The translations under genes were made by a program, and so were the position numbers. 64,000 nt of DNA from Vibrio navarrensis (GTDB lineage Bacteria > Pseudomonadota > Gammaproteobacteria > Enterobacterales > Vibrionaceae): positions 186,001 through 250,000 of the forward strand of contig NZ_CP065217.1 in the NCBI RefSeq assembly GCF_015767675.1, given 5' to 3'. The notes beneath the pieces are model-generated. The model worked only from the letters and a program-made list of their open reading frames with translations, was not told the origin of the DNA and searched no databases. Numbering within the stretch: the stretch's first letter is position 1; the number at the start of each line of letters is the position of its first letter. Shown piece by piece: positions 56,144 through 63,913 of this stretch.

Positions 56144-58216
56144 TTAATCCCTATCCAAATACCTCAAATACGCATTTCTTAAACGCACTTGTTGGTTTTC
56201 GAGGTAGCCAGCGCCATAGCGACCACGGTTGTGGTATTGACGTTCCAAGCTGTGTTGGAAGTTGACTGCGCCGCCAAGGCCGTTATTGATGTAGTTGTGC
56301 TTCTCATGAATGCGGGTTTGCAGTGAGAAATCAAACTGGTCGATGCCGCGAACTTGCAAGTAACCCGGTTTCATGCCGCGCCAAACATCAATCGGGAAGG
56401 CGACACCAAGCGTTAAGAACTGCTCTTTGTCTTTGCCTTCGAACTGGCTATTAAGGTAACGAGCGAAAACGTTGAAATCGCCAAACCAATGATTGGTGGT
56501 GATCTCATAGCCTTTGTCGCTGTTCCAAAACTCACCGCCGACAATATCCAATTGCCAATCCCACTCGGGGCGTGAGTAGTGGTAACCCGCCAAGCTGACT
56601 GACTTTTCCTGACCTTTGATATCGCGATGCTCATAATCACTGTACTGGTAAGAAAGCGAATGGTGACCTTGCGGAGAGTGCCAAGCGAGATCATGGGTAT
56701 AACCTTCATAATCAGTACGAATGCGGCCAAGAGACAATTGATAAGCAAAGCCATAAGGTAGGGAGAAGGCTTGGTGCGCCACCACGCGATCCACCCCGCG
56801 CTCAAAGGCCGAATTTTGCCAGTAGCCACCTTCTTCGTAGTCATCACTGTTGGCCACGGGTGTCACATGGCGAATATCCAGTGCGGCGCCTTTCCATAAG
56901 GGAGCGTAAATATTGCTGGCTAAAGCTAAGCTGTAATCCCACACCCCGTACTCGGTCGCCACGCCATAGCGCAGTGTTGGCGACAAACTCAGTTGCACGC
57001 GGCCAAAACCGGACGCTTGTTGCTCGCCCTGCCAATCGGCGGCGTCGAGCACTTCACCTGGGTTGCTGGTGTCAAAGGCGAGATCGCGACAGGCGATGTT
57101 GTCGCGCAGAAAATCGCGATAACACTGCGCCGAGCTACTCACTTTGCTGGTCGCAATACCATTGGTCAGGGCGATCACTTGGAACTTGTCGCTGGTGAGT
57201 TCGAGCTCTGCCGCCGCGCTTTGCCCGTAGTAGCTAGACACTATCCCCAATGCCACACCAAGGCCATCAACTTGGTTCTGGTTATAACGGCGGTTTTCCA
57301 GTGTGACAATCAACTGCCCATCGTGGCGGCCAAGGCGCACATTCAAAAAGCCCTCGTCCAGCAGCGCTTGTTTTAGTGCTTGTAGCGAAGCGCTTTGCGC
57401 ATGTTGTTGCGCGATGGTCAGTTTGTCTTGCAGGGTGAGGCGGTCACTGATTTTGGTGGGTTCGGTGATAAATTTGCTCGCCAGCGGCACACTCACTTGG
57501 GTTTGCCATAGTGGCTGTTCACTCTTTTCATGGCTGGTGTAAAGCTGATAACCGAGCGAGGCTTTCACGCCGTAAGGGAGGAAATCCTCGGGCGTCATCA
57601 CTTTGACCATCGCATTGTAGGCCACGCTGTCGTATTCGCCGAGCAACTGAACGAAATCGAAAGGTTGATACTCAATGCCACCAAACGCGCCGTTCATCAC
57701 TTGCGGGTTTAAGGTGGAAGAACCATAGCCAAGGCTGGCACGCACAGGCAGCGCATCAAAGGTGTAGTCGGCAACCACATATTTGGTTTCAAAATTGTTG
57801 GCCGCACCGCCCCAATCTTGCATACCAAAGGCCAGCTTGAGATTGTCATGGTGGTAGAAGTTGGGGATCTGATATTTAAACGAAGCGGAGAGGTCGCGAA
57901 TCCCACCCGTTTTAGGGTTCTCATACAAATTGGTATCGTAGGTTTTCGTTACAATCCGCCCATGGGCTTCTAGCCCTTGGAATAAGCCCAAGGAGAATTT
58001 CAGCACATCCAGCTCAGCGATCTCGCCGCGAAAGGGTACGCCTTGGGCGAAGGTGTAACTAAAATCGCCGCTTTGCATCACTTGCGCGTTGGGGGTTAGA
58101 ACAAGGCCAGAAAAGGCCTGATTGGCTGAGGTGACAGATAAAGGCGCACAAAGAGCGGCGCTGCTTAAAGGTAAACCACCCAGCAGCATCGCCAAGCGAA
58201 TAGGATTAAGCTTCAT
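56144..58216 (-). CDS. YjbH/GfcD-like outer-membrane exopolysaccharide protein
   Basis: 690 residues from the ATG at 58216, which has AGGA nine bases upstream; an earlier in-frame start overlaps a terminator. The signal peptide ends 'LSSAALCA'. The YjbH pattern is 'LTPNAQVMQSGDFSYTFAQG', 'KYQIPNFYHHDNLKLAFGMQ', 'RASLGYGSSTLNPQVMNGAF', 'GGIEYQPFDFVQLLGEYDS', and a C-terminal barrel ending 'NAYLRYLDRD'. YjbH/GfcD proteins are predicted outer-membrane beta-barrels of exopolysaccharide or group 4 capsule systems (wbfB in V. cholerae O139 nomenclature, as I recall). It lies beside the capsule locus that starts with wza, downstream of the lipoprotein gene at 58308. Confidence 0.88.
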   Translation of the reverse strand: MKLNPIRLAMLLGGLPLSSAALCAPLSVTSANQAFSGLVLTPNAQVMQSGDFSYTFAQGVPFRGEIAELDVLKFSLGLFQGLEAHGRIVTKTYDTNLYENPKTGGIRDLSASFKYQIPNFYHHDNLKLAFGMQDWGGAANNFETKYVVADYTFDALPVRASLGYGSSTLNPQVMNGAFGGIEYQPFDFVQLLGEYDSVAYNAMVKVMTPEDFLPYGVKASLGYQLYTSHEKSEQPLWQTQVSVPLASKFITEPTKISDRLTLQDKLTIAQQHAQSASLQALKQALLDEGFLNVRLGRHDGQLIVTLENRRYNQNQVDGLGVALGIVSSYYGQSAAAELELTSDKFQVIALTNGIATSKVSSSAQCYRDFLRDNIACRDLAFDTSNPGEVLDAADWQGEQQASGFGRVQLSLSPTLRYGVATEYGVWDYSLALASNIYAPLWKGAALDIRHVTPVANSDDYEEGGYWQNSAFERGVDRVVAHQAFSLPYGFAYQLSLGRIRTDYEGYTHDLAWHSPQGHHSLSYQYSDYEHRDIKGQEKSVSLAGYHYSRPEWDWQLDIVGGEFWNSDKGYEITTNHWFGDFNVFARYLNSQFEGKDKEQFLTLGVAFPIDVWRGMKPGYLQVRGIDQFDFSLQTRIHEKHNYINNGLGGAVNFQHSLERQYHNRGRYGAGYLENQQVRLRNAYLRYLDRD

Positions 58217-58251
58217 CGGGTATCCTAAGAAAAAAGAGTCCATTTGATAAC

Positions 58252-58278
58252 AAAAAGGCACTCACAAAGAGTGCCTTT
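58252..58278 (-). terminator. Terminator between the lipoprotein gene and yjbH-like gene
   Basis: On the minus strand AAAGGCACTC / GAGTGCCTTTTT with a short TTTGT loop. It would stop or attenuate transcripts from the lipoprotein gene before the YjbH-like gene. Confidence 0.85.
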
Positions 58279-58307
58279 AGCTAGCAGCTAGCGTGTTTCA
58301 GCCGAAA

Positions 58308-59249
58308 TTAATCGCCAGTGCTACCGCCGTTACCGCCAGTACCAGTACCAGTACCTGTTGGTGGCTGGGTTGGGTCAACTGGTTTTGGTGGCACAACTGC
58401 ATCATCCACTTTGGTTTCATCGACAGTTACGTCAGGAACAACGCCGTCATCGCCAGTACTGTCAATGCTGGTTTTGATGTCATTAACGAGGTTAATAACA
58501 ACTTCTTTAGTGCCATCTTTAGACTTTGGATAGTCAGGGAACTCAGTAGTTACCGCTGTCACAGTCTTGCTTACTGAAGCCGCTAGAGAGTCGGCAGTAA
58601 TTTCTTTAGTTGCAGACTCTTTTGCCACTAGAGTGTCAGAAAGTACGTGAGTTGTTGCCACAATTTTAGAGTACGTGTCAGCAACCGTTGGGTTTGCTTT
58701 CAATGTTTCGATAGCAGTAGAAGTATCTGAAAGAAGCTGCTCTAGGGTGACACCAGTGTCATTTGTTAGAGCATCAGTATCGATGCCTAGTTTTGCTAGT
58801 GACGCTTTTGCTTTCTCTGGAGTGTAAGGTTCGTTGCCCAGTTCTAGAGCAATAAAGGTTGTGAGCGGAGAAGCAGTCACTTTAGTGCCTGCAGTCGCAA
58901 AACCACGTGGTACCGAGTAAGAAACATTTTTCATGTTTTTACCGTTGGAGGTGTCTGTTACAACGAAACTAGGGTCTGCTTTCTGCGCGTCAGTTAAGCC
59001 GAAAGAGAAAGTACATTGAGCTGGGTCGCTGATCACTTGGGAATCAACGGCACCTGGAATATTGGCAAAGCCATCGTAGTTTGTACGTGGAATTGGGCCA
59101 GAAGTACCATCTGCACAAGAGTAAGTGCCTGGAATCCCCCAGATAGCACCATCGTAAGCCTGTACTTGCTTAACAGGATCTTTGCCATCACTGCCGCAAC
59201 CTGCAAGCAAAGCTGCAGCCACACACGCTGTTAGTAGTTTAGTTTTCAA
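58308..59249 (-). CDS. Hypothetical lipoprotein
   Basis: 313 residues. Signal peptide with lipobox 'VAAALLAGCGSDG' (Cys18). The body has 'YDGAIWGIPGTYSCADGTSG' near the N-terminus, with a probable disulfide pair, and 'TKVTASPLTTFIALELGNEP', 'YTPEKAKASLAKLGIDTDAL', an alpha-helical region resembling the start of many Vibrio surface lipoproteins. It ends in a low-complexity tail 'TGTGTGGNGGSTGD'. No named domain recognised. Being directly upstream of the YjbH-like gene on the same strand suggests a role in surface polysaccharide assembly, but that is inference. Confidence 0.8.
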   Translation of the reverse strand: MKTKLLTACVAAALLAGCGSDGKDPVKQVQAYDGAIWGIPGTYSCADGTSGPIPRTNYDGFANIPGAVDSQVISDPAQCTFSFGLTDAQKADPSFVVTDTSNGKNMKNVSYSVPRGFATAGTKVTASPLTTFIALELGNEPYTPEKAKASLAKLGIDTDALTNDTGVTLEQLLSDTSTAIETLKANPTVADTYSKIVATTHVLSDTLVAKESATKEITADSLAASVSKTVTAVTTEFPDYPKSKDGTKEVVINLVNDIKTSIDSTGDDGVVPDVTVDETKVDDAVVPPKPVDPTQPPTGTGTGTGGNGGSTGD

Positions 59250-59379
59250 AATTAAGCTCCGGTTGTTTTAATTGGATCCAAACGCAACCTCAAGCATAGC
59301 GTTATATTAACAATGTGTAAATACTGAGCAAATTCTACGTCAAGAAAAATTCATAGAAAAGGGGGGGGAGGAAAGGGAA

Positions 59380-59909
59380 AGGAAAGGTACTAGGTGCTAG
59401 GAAGAGCGGGGAAGAGCGAGAAAAGCGGGTAAGAGCGGTCCTGGGAAGGGCGAGGGCGGCCCTGGTTCCTGGGAGAAAAGCGGGGAAAAGAAGGTTGCTA
59501 GGAACTAGGAAGAGCAGGGAAGAGCAGGGAAGAGCGAGAAAAGCGGGTAAGAGCGGTCCTGGGAAGGGCGAGGGCGGCCCTGGTTCCTGGGAGAAAAGCG
59601 GGGAAAAGAAGGTTGCTAGGAACTAGGAAGAGCAGGGAAGAGCAGGGAAGAGCAGGAAGAGCGGTCCTGCTTTTCCGCTTTTGCTTGCCCTCGTAACCTA
59701 GCTTCTAGAAAACTCGTTTCCTGCTTTACCTGCTTTTGCTCTTCCCAGAACCCAGTGCCCAGAACCCAGGACCTTCTTTTCCCTCTCTTCCGCTCTTGCT
59801 TTCCCAGGACCCAGGGCCCAGAACCTAGAACCTTCTTTTCCCTCTCTTCCGCTATTGCTTTCCCAGGACCTTCTCTTCCGCCCTTGCTCTTCCTAGTCCC
59901 TAGTCCCTA
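59380..59909. repeat. Large purine/pyrimidine repeat array, with 118-bp direct repeat
   Basis: No gene. The left half (to about 59665) is strongly purine-rich on the plus strand ('GGAAGAGCAGGGAAGAGC', 'GAGAAAAGCGGGTAAGAGC') and contains two near-identical tandem copies of a 118-bp block (starting about 59416 and 59534). The right half is pyrimidine-rich with CCCAGAA/CCCAGGA/CCTAGAA heptamers and 'CTCTTCCGCTCTTGCTTTCC' linkers. The halves are complementary in motif, so the whole is a giant imperfect dyad. The 130 bp before it (59250-59379) is the upstream region of the lipoprotein gene. Confidence 0.92.
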
Positions 59910-61593
59910 GAGCACCATATAGTTTGAATTTTAAGCAGCTAAACCCATCGCTATATGCAAGTTGGTAATGGCTGCCGTTCTGTTTAAATCATATTCATTT
60001 AGCCGCAAGCCTCGGTACCTTGCTCTAGGACCTTTGCGGTTGCAGATTGATGCTAGAGAGTGCTCTACTTTGACCCGCTCTCTAGCATCAGCCCGACCTT
60101 GAGACGTACTTACGTACTTCTGAAGTTTTTGCAGCATCGCTTCCTGCTCGTGTATTTTAATTTTTCGACCTTTCTCTGATGTCGTACAATCTGCTTTCTT
60201 CGGACAAGCGTTGCATTCCGTTGATTTAAAACGGGCTTGCGCTACTTTTCCAGACTTTATCATGGCAACTTTCCCTGCCTGCCGGGCACATGACACAACC
60301 TTCAACCAAGTCAATTTGGAAGGCGTTTTTACTCAGTGCTCTCTTGGACGGCGGTGTCCATGGTTTTGCAACGACCTCTTTCCCAGCTTCGTACAGCTCC
60401 GTTGTCCAGTGAGCAGCTAAATAACCCCTATCTATTTGAATTTGTTTAACTTCACCGTAAGCATTGACTTTGGGTTTTAAGTACTCCGACGCCTTGTGCT
60501 CCGGTTCGTTGGCAGGACGGACACAGGTCGCTAATATTAGCTTGTTGTCTAAGTCGACAGCAATATGTTGCTTAAACCCGCTAATCGTCCTTGAGCTTGA
60601 TTTTCGCCCATGGCGCATTGTTGAGTCTGAGATAGAGATTTGCCTATCCGGCACCGAACCCTCTTTTACTTTAGGTCCATTTCCGTCCGGGTCGGGGTCA
60701 ATATTCTGCTCCAAAACCTTTTCAAGTAAAGTGAGGCTCTCTTCCAGCCCTTTATGTTTAATAAAGGCGGAGGGTTGTTTTTCTAACCAATGCTTCAGAG
60801 CGTCAACATCATTTTGCAAGGTTTCAACGGCTTGATGCTTCTCGTTTTTATCTGACCAATCAATGTCTAACGCCGCTTTGACACTGCTTTTTCCTACCAG
60901 TTGTAGACCACATTCTTCGATAAGTTCTTCTTCTGAGATCATCTTGATTTGTGCAGCACAATTGACGACTAATTCAAGAGCATGTCCCACTAAATTGAAC
61001 GTGTCTTCAACTCGCCCAGCGCCCTGTAGTGGGGCTGAGTCTAGGGCCACTCTGAGCTGAACATGACTAAAACCTCCCACTTCACGAGCGACATTTACGG
61101 TATGTTCAAGTAAAACTACATCCATATCGTTCGCAATTAAACGATGACGAAAATCACATAAGGTACCTTGTGAAAATGGCGATTCCTCGCTGCCTAGGCA
61201 GTCCAATACCATTTGCCAACGTTGGTCAAACATCGCTTCTAATGTCGCTCCCGCATCCGATTTTTGCTCGTATGCTTGGAGAATCGTTGCCATAGCTAAA
61301 AGAGCGGCCGGAACAGCAGGCTTTCCTCGTGGGTGGTCAGCATACATCGCCATAAGCTTATGATTAATCTCTTCATTAATGATGAGATGACGATTGGTGC
61401 GTAAGAACACAAACAGTTTTCCGGTCTGTTTTAACTTTTTGCAAATAAACTGCTCTTTTTTGGAAAGAGCAGTAGGTGGTTCCCAGTTTCTAGAATTAGA
61501 CATAATCCATCAGTTGATAAGTTAATAATACTGTGTATTTGATCATGTTTTGGGTCTAAAGTCACTGTGTGATTTTTAAACTGATCGGTGCTC
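59910..61593 (-). mobile_element. IS1182-like insertion sequence, copy 1 (transposase frameshifted)
   Basis: 1684 bp, bounded by imperfect inverted repeats GAGCACCATATAGTTT (left) and AAACTGATCGGTGCTC (right). Flanks are CTA on the left and TAG on the right, so insertion was into a CTAG of a CTAGTCC heptamer; a 4-bp CTAG duplication is possible if the ends are taken as AGCACC. It is 4 bp longer than copy 2 because of a 4-bp duplication in the transposase gene. Confidence 0.9.
59931..61503 (-). pseudogene. IS1182-family transposase, frameshifted
   Basis: Two overlapping frames together equal the 522-residue transposase of copy 2: codons 1 to about 409 from 61503 down to about 60280, then the last 110 or so residues in another frame down to 59931. 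The break coincides with a tandem CTGC duplication at 60275-60278/60279-60282, absent from copy 2. The frame shifts after 'VEGCVMCPAG' and the protein would end after an unrelated 'RESCHDKVWKSSASPF'. The N-terminal DUF772-type region and the acidic residues of the central DDE domain are intact, but the C-terminus ('RVKVEHSLASICNRKGPRAR') is lost from the frame. Confidence 0.92.
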
Positions 61594-61651
61594 TAGTCCC
61601 TAGTCCCTAGTCCCTAGTCCCTAGTCCCTAGTCCCTAGTCCCTAGTCCCTA
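61594..61651. repeat. CTAGTCC heptamer array between the two IS copies
   Basis: Eight perfect copies of CTAGTCC separate the right end of copy 1 from the left end of copy 2. The same unit flanks the outer ends of both elements. Confidence 0.97.
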
Positions 61652-63331
61652 GAGCACCATATAGTTTAAATTTTAAGCAGCTAAACCCATCGCTATATGC
61701 AAGTTGGTAATGACTGCCGTTCTGTTTAAATCATATTCATTTAGCCGCAAGCCTCGGTACCTTGCTCTAGGACCTTTGCGGTTGCAGATTGATGCTAGAG
61801 AGTGCTCTACTTTGACCCGCTCTCTAGCATCAGCCCGACCTTGAGAAGTACTTACGTACTTCTGAAGTTTTTGCAGCATCACTTCCTGCTCGTGTATTTT
61901 AATTTTTCGACCTTTCTCTGATGTCGTACAATCTGATTTCTTCGGACAAGCTTTGCATTCCGTTGATTTAAAACGGGCTTGCGTTACTTTTCCAGACTTT
62001 ATCATGGCCACTTTCCCTGCAGGACATGTGACACAACCTTCAACCAAGTCTATTTGGAAGGCGTTTTTAGTCAGTACTTTTTTGGACGGCGGTGTCCATG
62101 GTTTTGCAACGACCTCTTTCCCAGCTTCGTACAGCTCCGTTGTCCAGTGAGCAGCTAAATAACCCCTATCTATTTGAATTTGTTTAACTTCACCGTAAAC
62201 ATTGACTTTGGGTTTTAAGTACTCCGACGCCTTGTGCTCCGGTTCGTTGGCAGGACGGACACAGGTCGCTAATATTAGCTTGTTGTCTAAGTCGACAGCA
62301 ATATGTTGCTTAAACCCGCTAATCGTCCTTGAGCTTGATTTTCGCCCATGGCGCATTGTTGAGTCTGAGATAGAGATTTGCCTATCCGGCACCGAACCCT
62401 CTTTTACTTTAGGTCCATTTCCGTCCGGGTCGGGGTCAATATTCTGCTCCAAAACCTTTTCAAGTAAAGTGAGGCTCTCTTCCAGCCCTTTATGTTTAAT
62501 AAAGGCGGAGGGTTGTTTTTCTAACCAATGCTTCAGAGCGTCAACATCATTTTGCAAGGTTTCAACGGCTTGATGCTTCTCGTTTTTATCTGACCAATCA
62601 ATGTCTAACGCCGCTTTGACACTGCTTTTTCCTACCAGTTGTAGACCACATTCTTCGATAAGTTCTTCTTCTGAGATCATCTTGATTTGTGCAGCACAAT
62701 TGACGACTAATTCAAGAGCATGACCGACTAAGTTGAATGTATCTTCAACTCGACCTGCGCCCTGTAATGGCGCTGAGTCTAGGGCCACTCTAAGCTGAAC
62801 ATGGCTGAAGCCTCCCACTTCACGAGCGACATTTACGGTATGTTCAAGTAAAACCACGTCCATATCGTTCGCAATTAAACGATGACGAAAATCACATAAG
62901 GTTCCTTGTGAAAATGGCGATTCCTCGCTACCTAGACAGTCCAGTACCATTTGCCAACGTTGGTCAAACATGGCTTCTAACGTCGCTCCGGCATCCGACT
63001 TTTGCTCGTATGCTTGGAGAATCGTTGCCATAGCTAAAAGAGCGGCCGGAACAGCAGGCTTTCCTCTTGGGTGGTCAGCATACATTGACATAAGCTTCTG
63101 ATTAATCTCATCATTAATAATGAGATGACGATTGGTTCGCAAGAACACAAATAGCTTGCCAGTCTGCTTTAACTTTTGGCAAATAAACTGCTCTTTTTTT
63201 GAAAGAGCAGTAGGTGGTGCCCAGTTTCTAGAATTAGACATAATCAATCAGTTCATGAGTTAACAATACTGTGTATTTGATCATGTTTTGGGGCTAAAGT
63301 CACTGTATGTTTTTTAAACTGATCGGTGCTC
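61652..63331 (-). mobile_element. IS1182-like insertion sequence, copy 2 (intact)
   Basis: 1680 bp with the same inverted ends (GAGCACC.../...GGTGCTC) and orientation as copy 1, again inserted at a CTAG of a heptamer array (CTA on the left, TAG on the right). It encodes an uninterrupted transposase. Confidence 0.93.
61673..63241 (-). CDS. IS1182-family transposase
   Basis: 522 residues from the ATG at 63241; a TTG two codons upstream is unlikely. The N-terminal DUF772-type domain is 'MYADHPRGKPAVPAALLAMA', 'FDQRWQMVLDCLGSEESPFS', 'QGTLCDFRHRLIANDMD'. The central DDE part includes 'QLRVALDSAPLQGAGRVEDT' (first Asp), 'ISISDSTMRHGRKSSSRTIS', 'GFKQHIAVDLDNKLILATCV' and 'IQIDRGYLAAHWTTELYEAG' (second Asp). 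Then comes a Cys-rich zinc-ribbon-like segment ('VTCPAG', 'CKACPKKSDCTT') and 'RERVKVEHSLASICNRKGPR' with the catalytic Glu. The element looks transposition-competent. Confidence 0.93.
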   Translation of the reverse strand: MSNSRNWAPPTALSKKEQFICQKLKQTGKLFVFLRTNRHLIINDEINQKLMSMYADHPRGKPAVPAALLAMATILQAYEQKSDAGATLEAMFDQRWQMVLDCLGSEESPFSQGTLCDFRHRLIANDMDVVLLEHTVNVAREVGGFSHVQLRVALDSAPLQGAGRVEDTFNLVGHALELVVNCAAQIKMISEEELIEECGLQLVGKSSVKAALDIDWSDKNEKHQAVETLQNDVDALKHWLEKQPSAFIKHKGLEESLTLLEKVLEQNIDPDPDGNGPKVKEGSVPDRQISISDSTMRHGRKSSSRTISGFKQHIAVDLDNKLILATCVRPANEPEHKASEYLKPKVNVYGEVKQIQIDRGYLAAHWTTELYEAGKEVVAKPWTPPSKKVLTKNAFQIDLVEGCVTCPAGKVAMIKSGKVTQARFKSTECKACPKKSDCTTSEKGRKIKIHEQEVMLQKLQKYVSTSQGRADARERVKVEHSLASICNRKGPRARYRGLRLNEYDLNRTAVITNLHIAMGLAA

Positions 63332-63366
63332 TAGTCCCTAGTCCCTAGTCCCTAGTCCCTAGTCCC
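63332..63366. repeat. CTAGTCC heptamer array right of IS copy 2
   Basis: About five copies of CTAGTCC following the IS right end, then 'CTGCTCTCCCCCCTTCC', probably the degenerate end of the array. Confidence 0.95.
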
Positions 63367-63446
63367 TGCTCTCCCCCCTTCCCCAAAAAAACAATTTGTG
63401 CTGTACGCCACAATATGGATAATAAGCCGCCATAAATATTATTAAT

Positions 63447-63473
63447 CATGACAGAATCCTAACAACTGTCATG
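63447..63473. promoter_or_regulatory. Inverted repeat upstream of the capsule leader
   Basis: A perfect 8-bp dyad CATGACAG / CTGTCATG separated by 11 bp, about 80 bp before the ops element. It has the size and spacing of a dimeric regulator site, but could equally be a hairpin. I could not pick a convincing -35/-10 pair in this area. Confidence 0.45.
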
Positions 63474-63554
63474 AAACGTCAGTAATTTGTCGTTTGGTTT
63501 CTTATCCGGCGGCAAATTCATCATGCGCTGTGTGGTTGTGCGTATACACCAACG

Positions 63555-63566
63555 GGCGGTAGCGTG
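63555..63566 (+). promoter_or_regulatory. ops element / JUMPstart core
   Basis: GGCGGTAGCGTG matches the operon polarity suppressor (ops) consensus GGCGGTAG followed by the JUMPstart ending CGTG. When transcribed it pauses RNA polymerase and recruits RfaH, which prevents early termination across long polysaccharide operons. It lies 348 bp before wza, as in other Wza-led capsule loci. Confidence 0.92.
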
Positions 63567-63913
63567 CCTAAACTGTGATGCTCTGATTAAATAGATGTTT
63601 AATTTCAAAGCGTTAACAATGAACTTGTCTTGGTGTGTACAAACAACTGACGCTGTTTTCAATCCCTGATTAGGCATTAGACAGCGTAAATAACAGAATG
63701 AAAAATAACGGAATATCGGGTTTTAAAACCGGGGCTGTGTAAACAGACTATAAAATCAGACTATGAAATATAGTTAAGTGCGATCATGGAAGCGTGTTTA
63801 ACTATATTGAATACCTGAGCCTAGCAAAGGCTAGCTACTCCGGAAATCAAAACCACTTTGTGTTCACCCAAGAGTGCGGTTAATCACTCTGGCATTATGA
63901 TGATTTGGCTTAC
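63567..63913 (+). promoter_or_regulatory. Structured 5' leader of the wza operon
   Basis: About 347 bp with no gene. Hairpin-forming repeats include TATAGTTAA / TTAACTATA (63769-63806, 9-bp perfect stem), AGCCT / AGGCT (63818-63832), AGAGTG / CACTCT near 63870-63895, and a CGGGTTTTAAAACCGG palindrome near 63718-63733. This is the leader expected between JUMPstart and wza; whether any of it is a riboswitch is unknown. Confidence 0.6.

Noticed and set aside
61594..61651. CRISPR array
   Set aside because: The repeats are perfect 7-bp tandem units without spacers, and no cas gene is present.
59910..63331. Composite transposon made of the two IS copies
   Set aside because: Nothing but 58 bp of heptamer repeats lies between them, so there is no cargo.
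63808..63860. Possible cyclic-di-GMP (GEMM) riboswitch
   Set aside because: 'AGCAAAGGCTAGCTACTCCGG' vaguely recalls the GEMM 'CGCAAAGC...CCGG' segment, but the conserved first half (GCACGCACAGGGCAAACC) and the tetraloop are missing.
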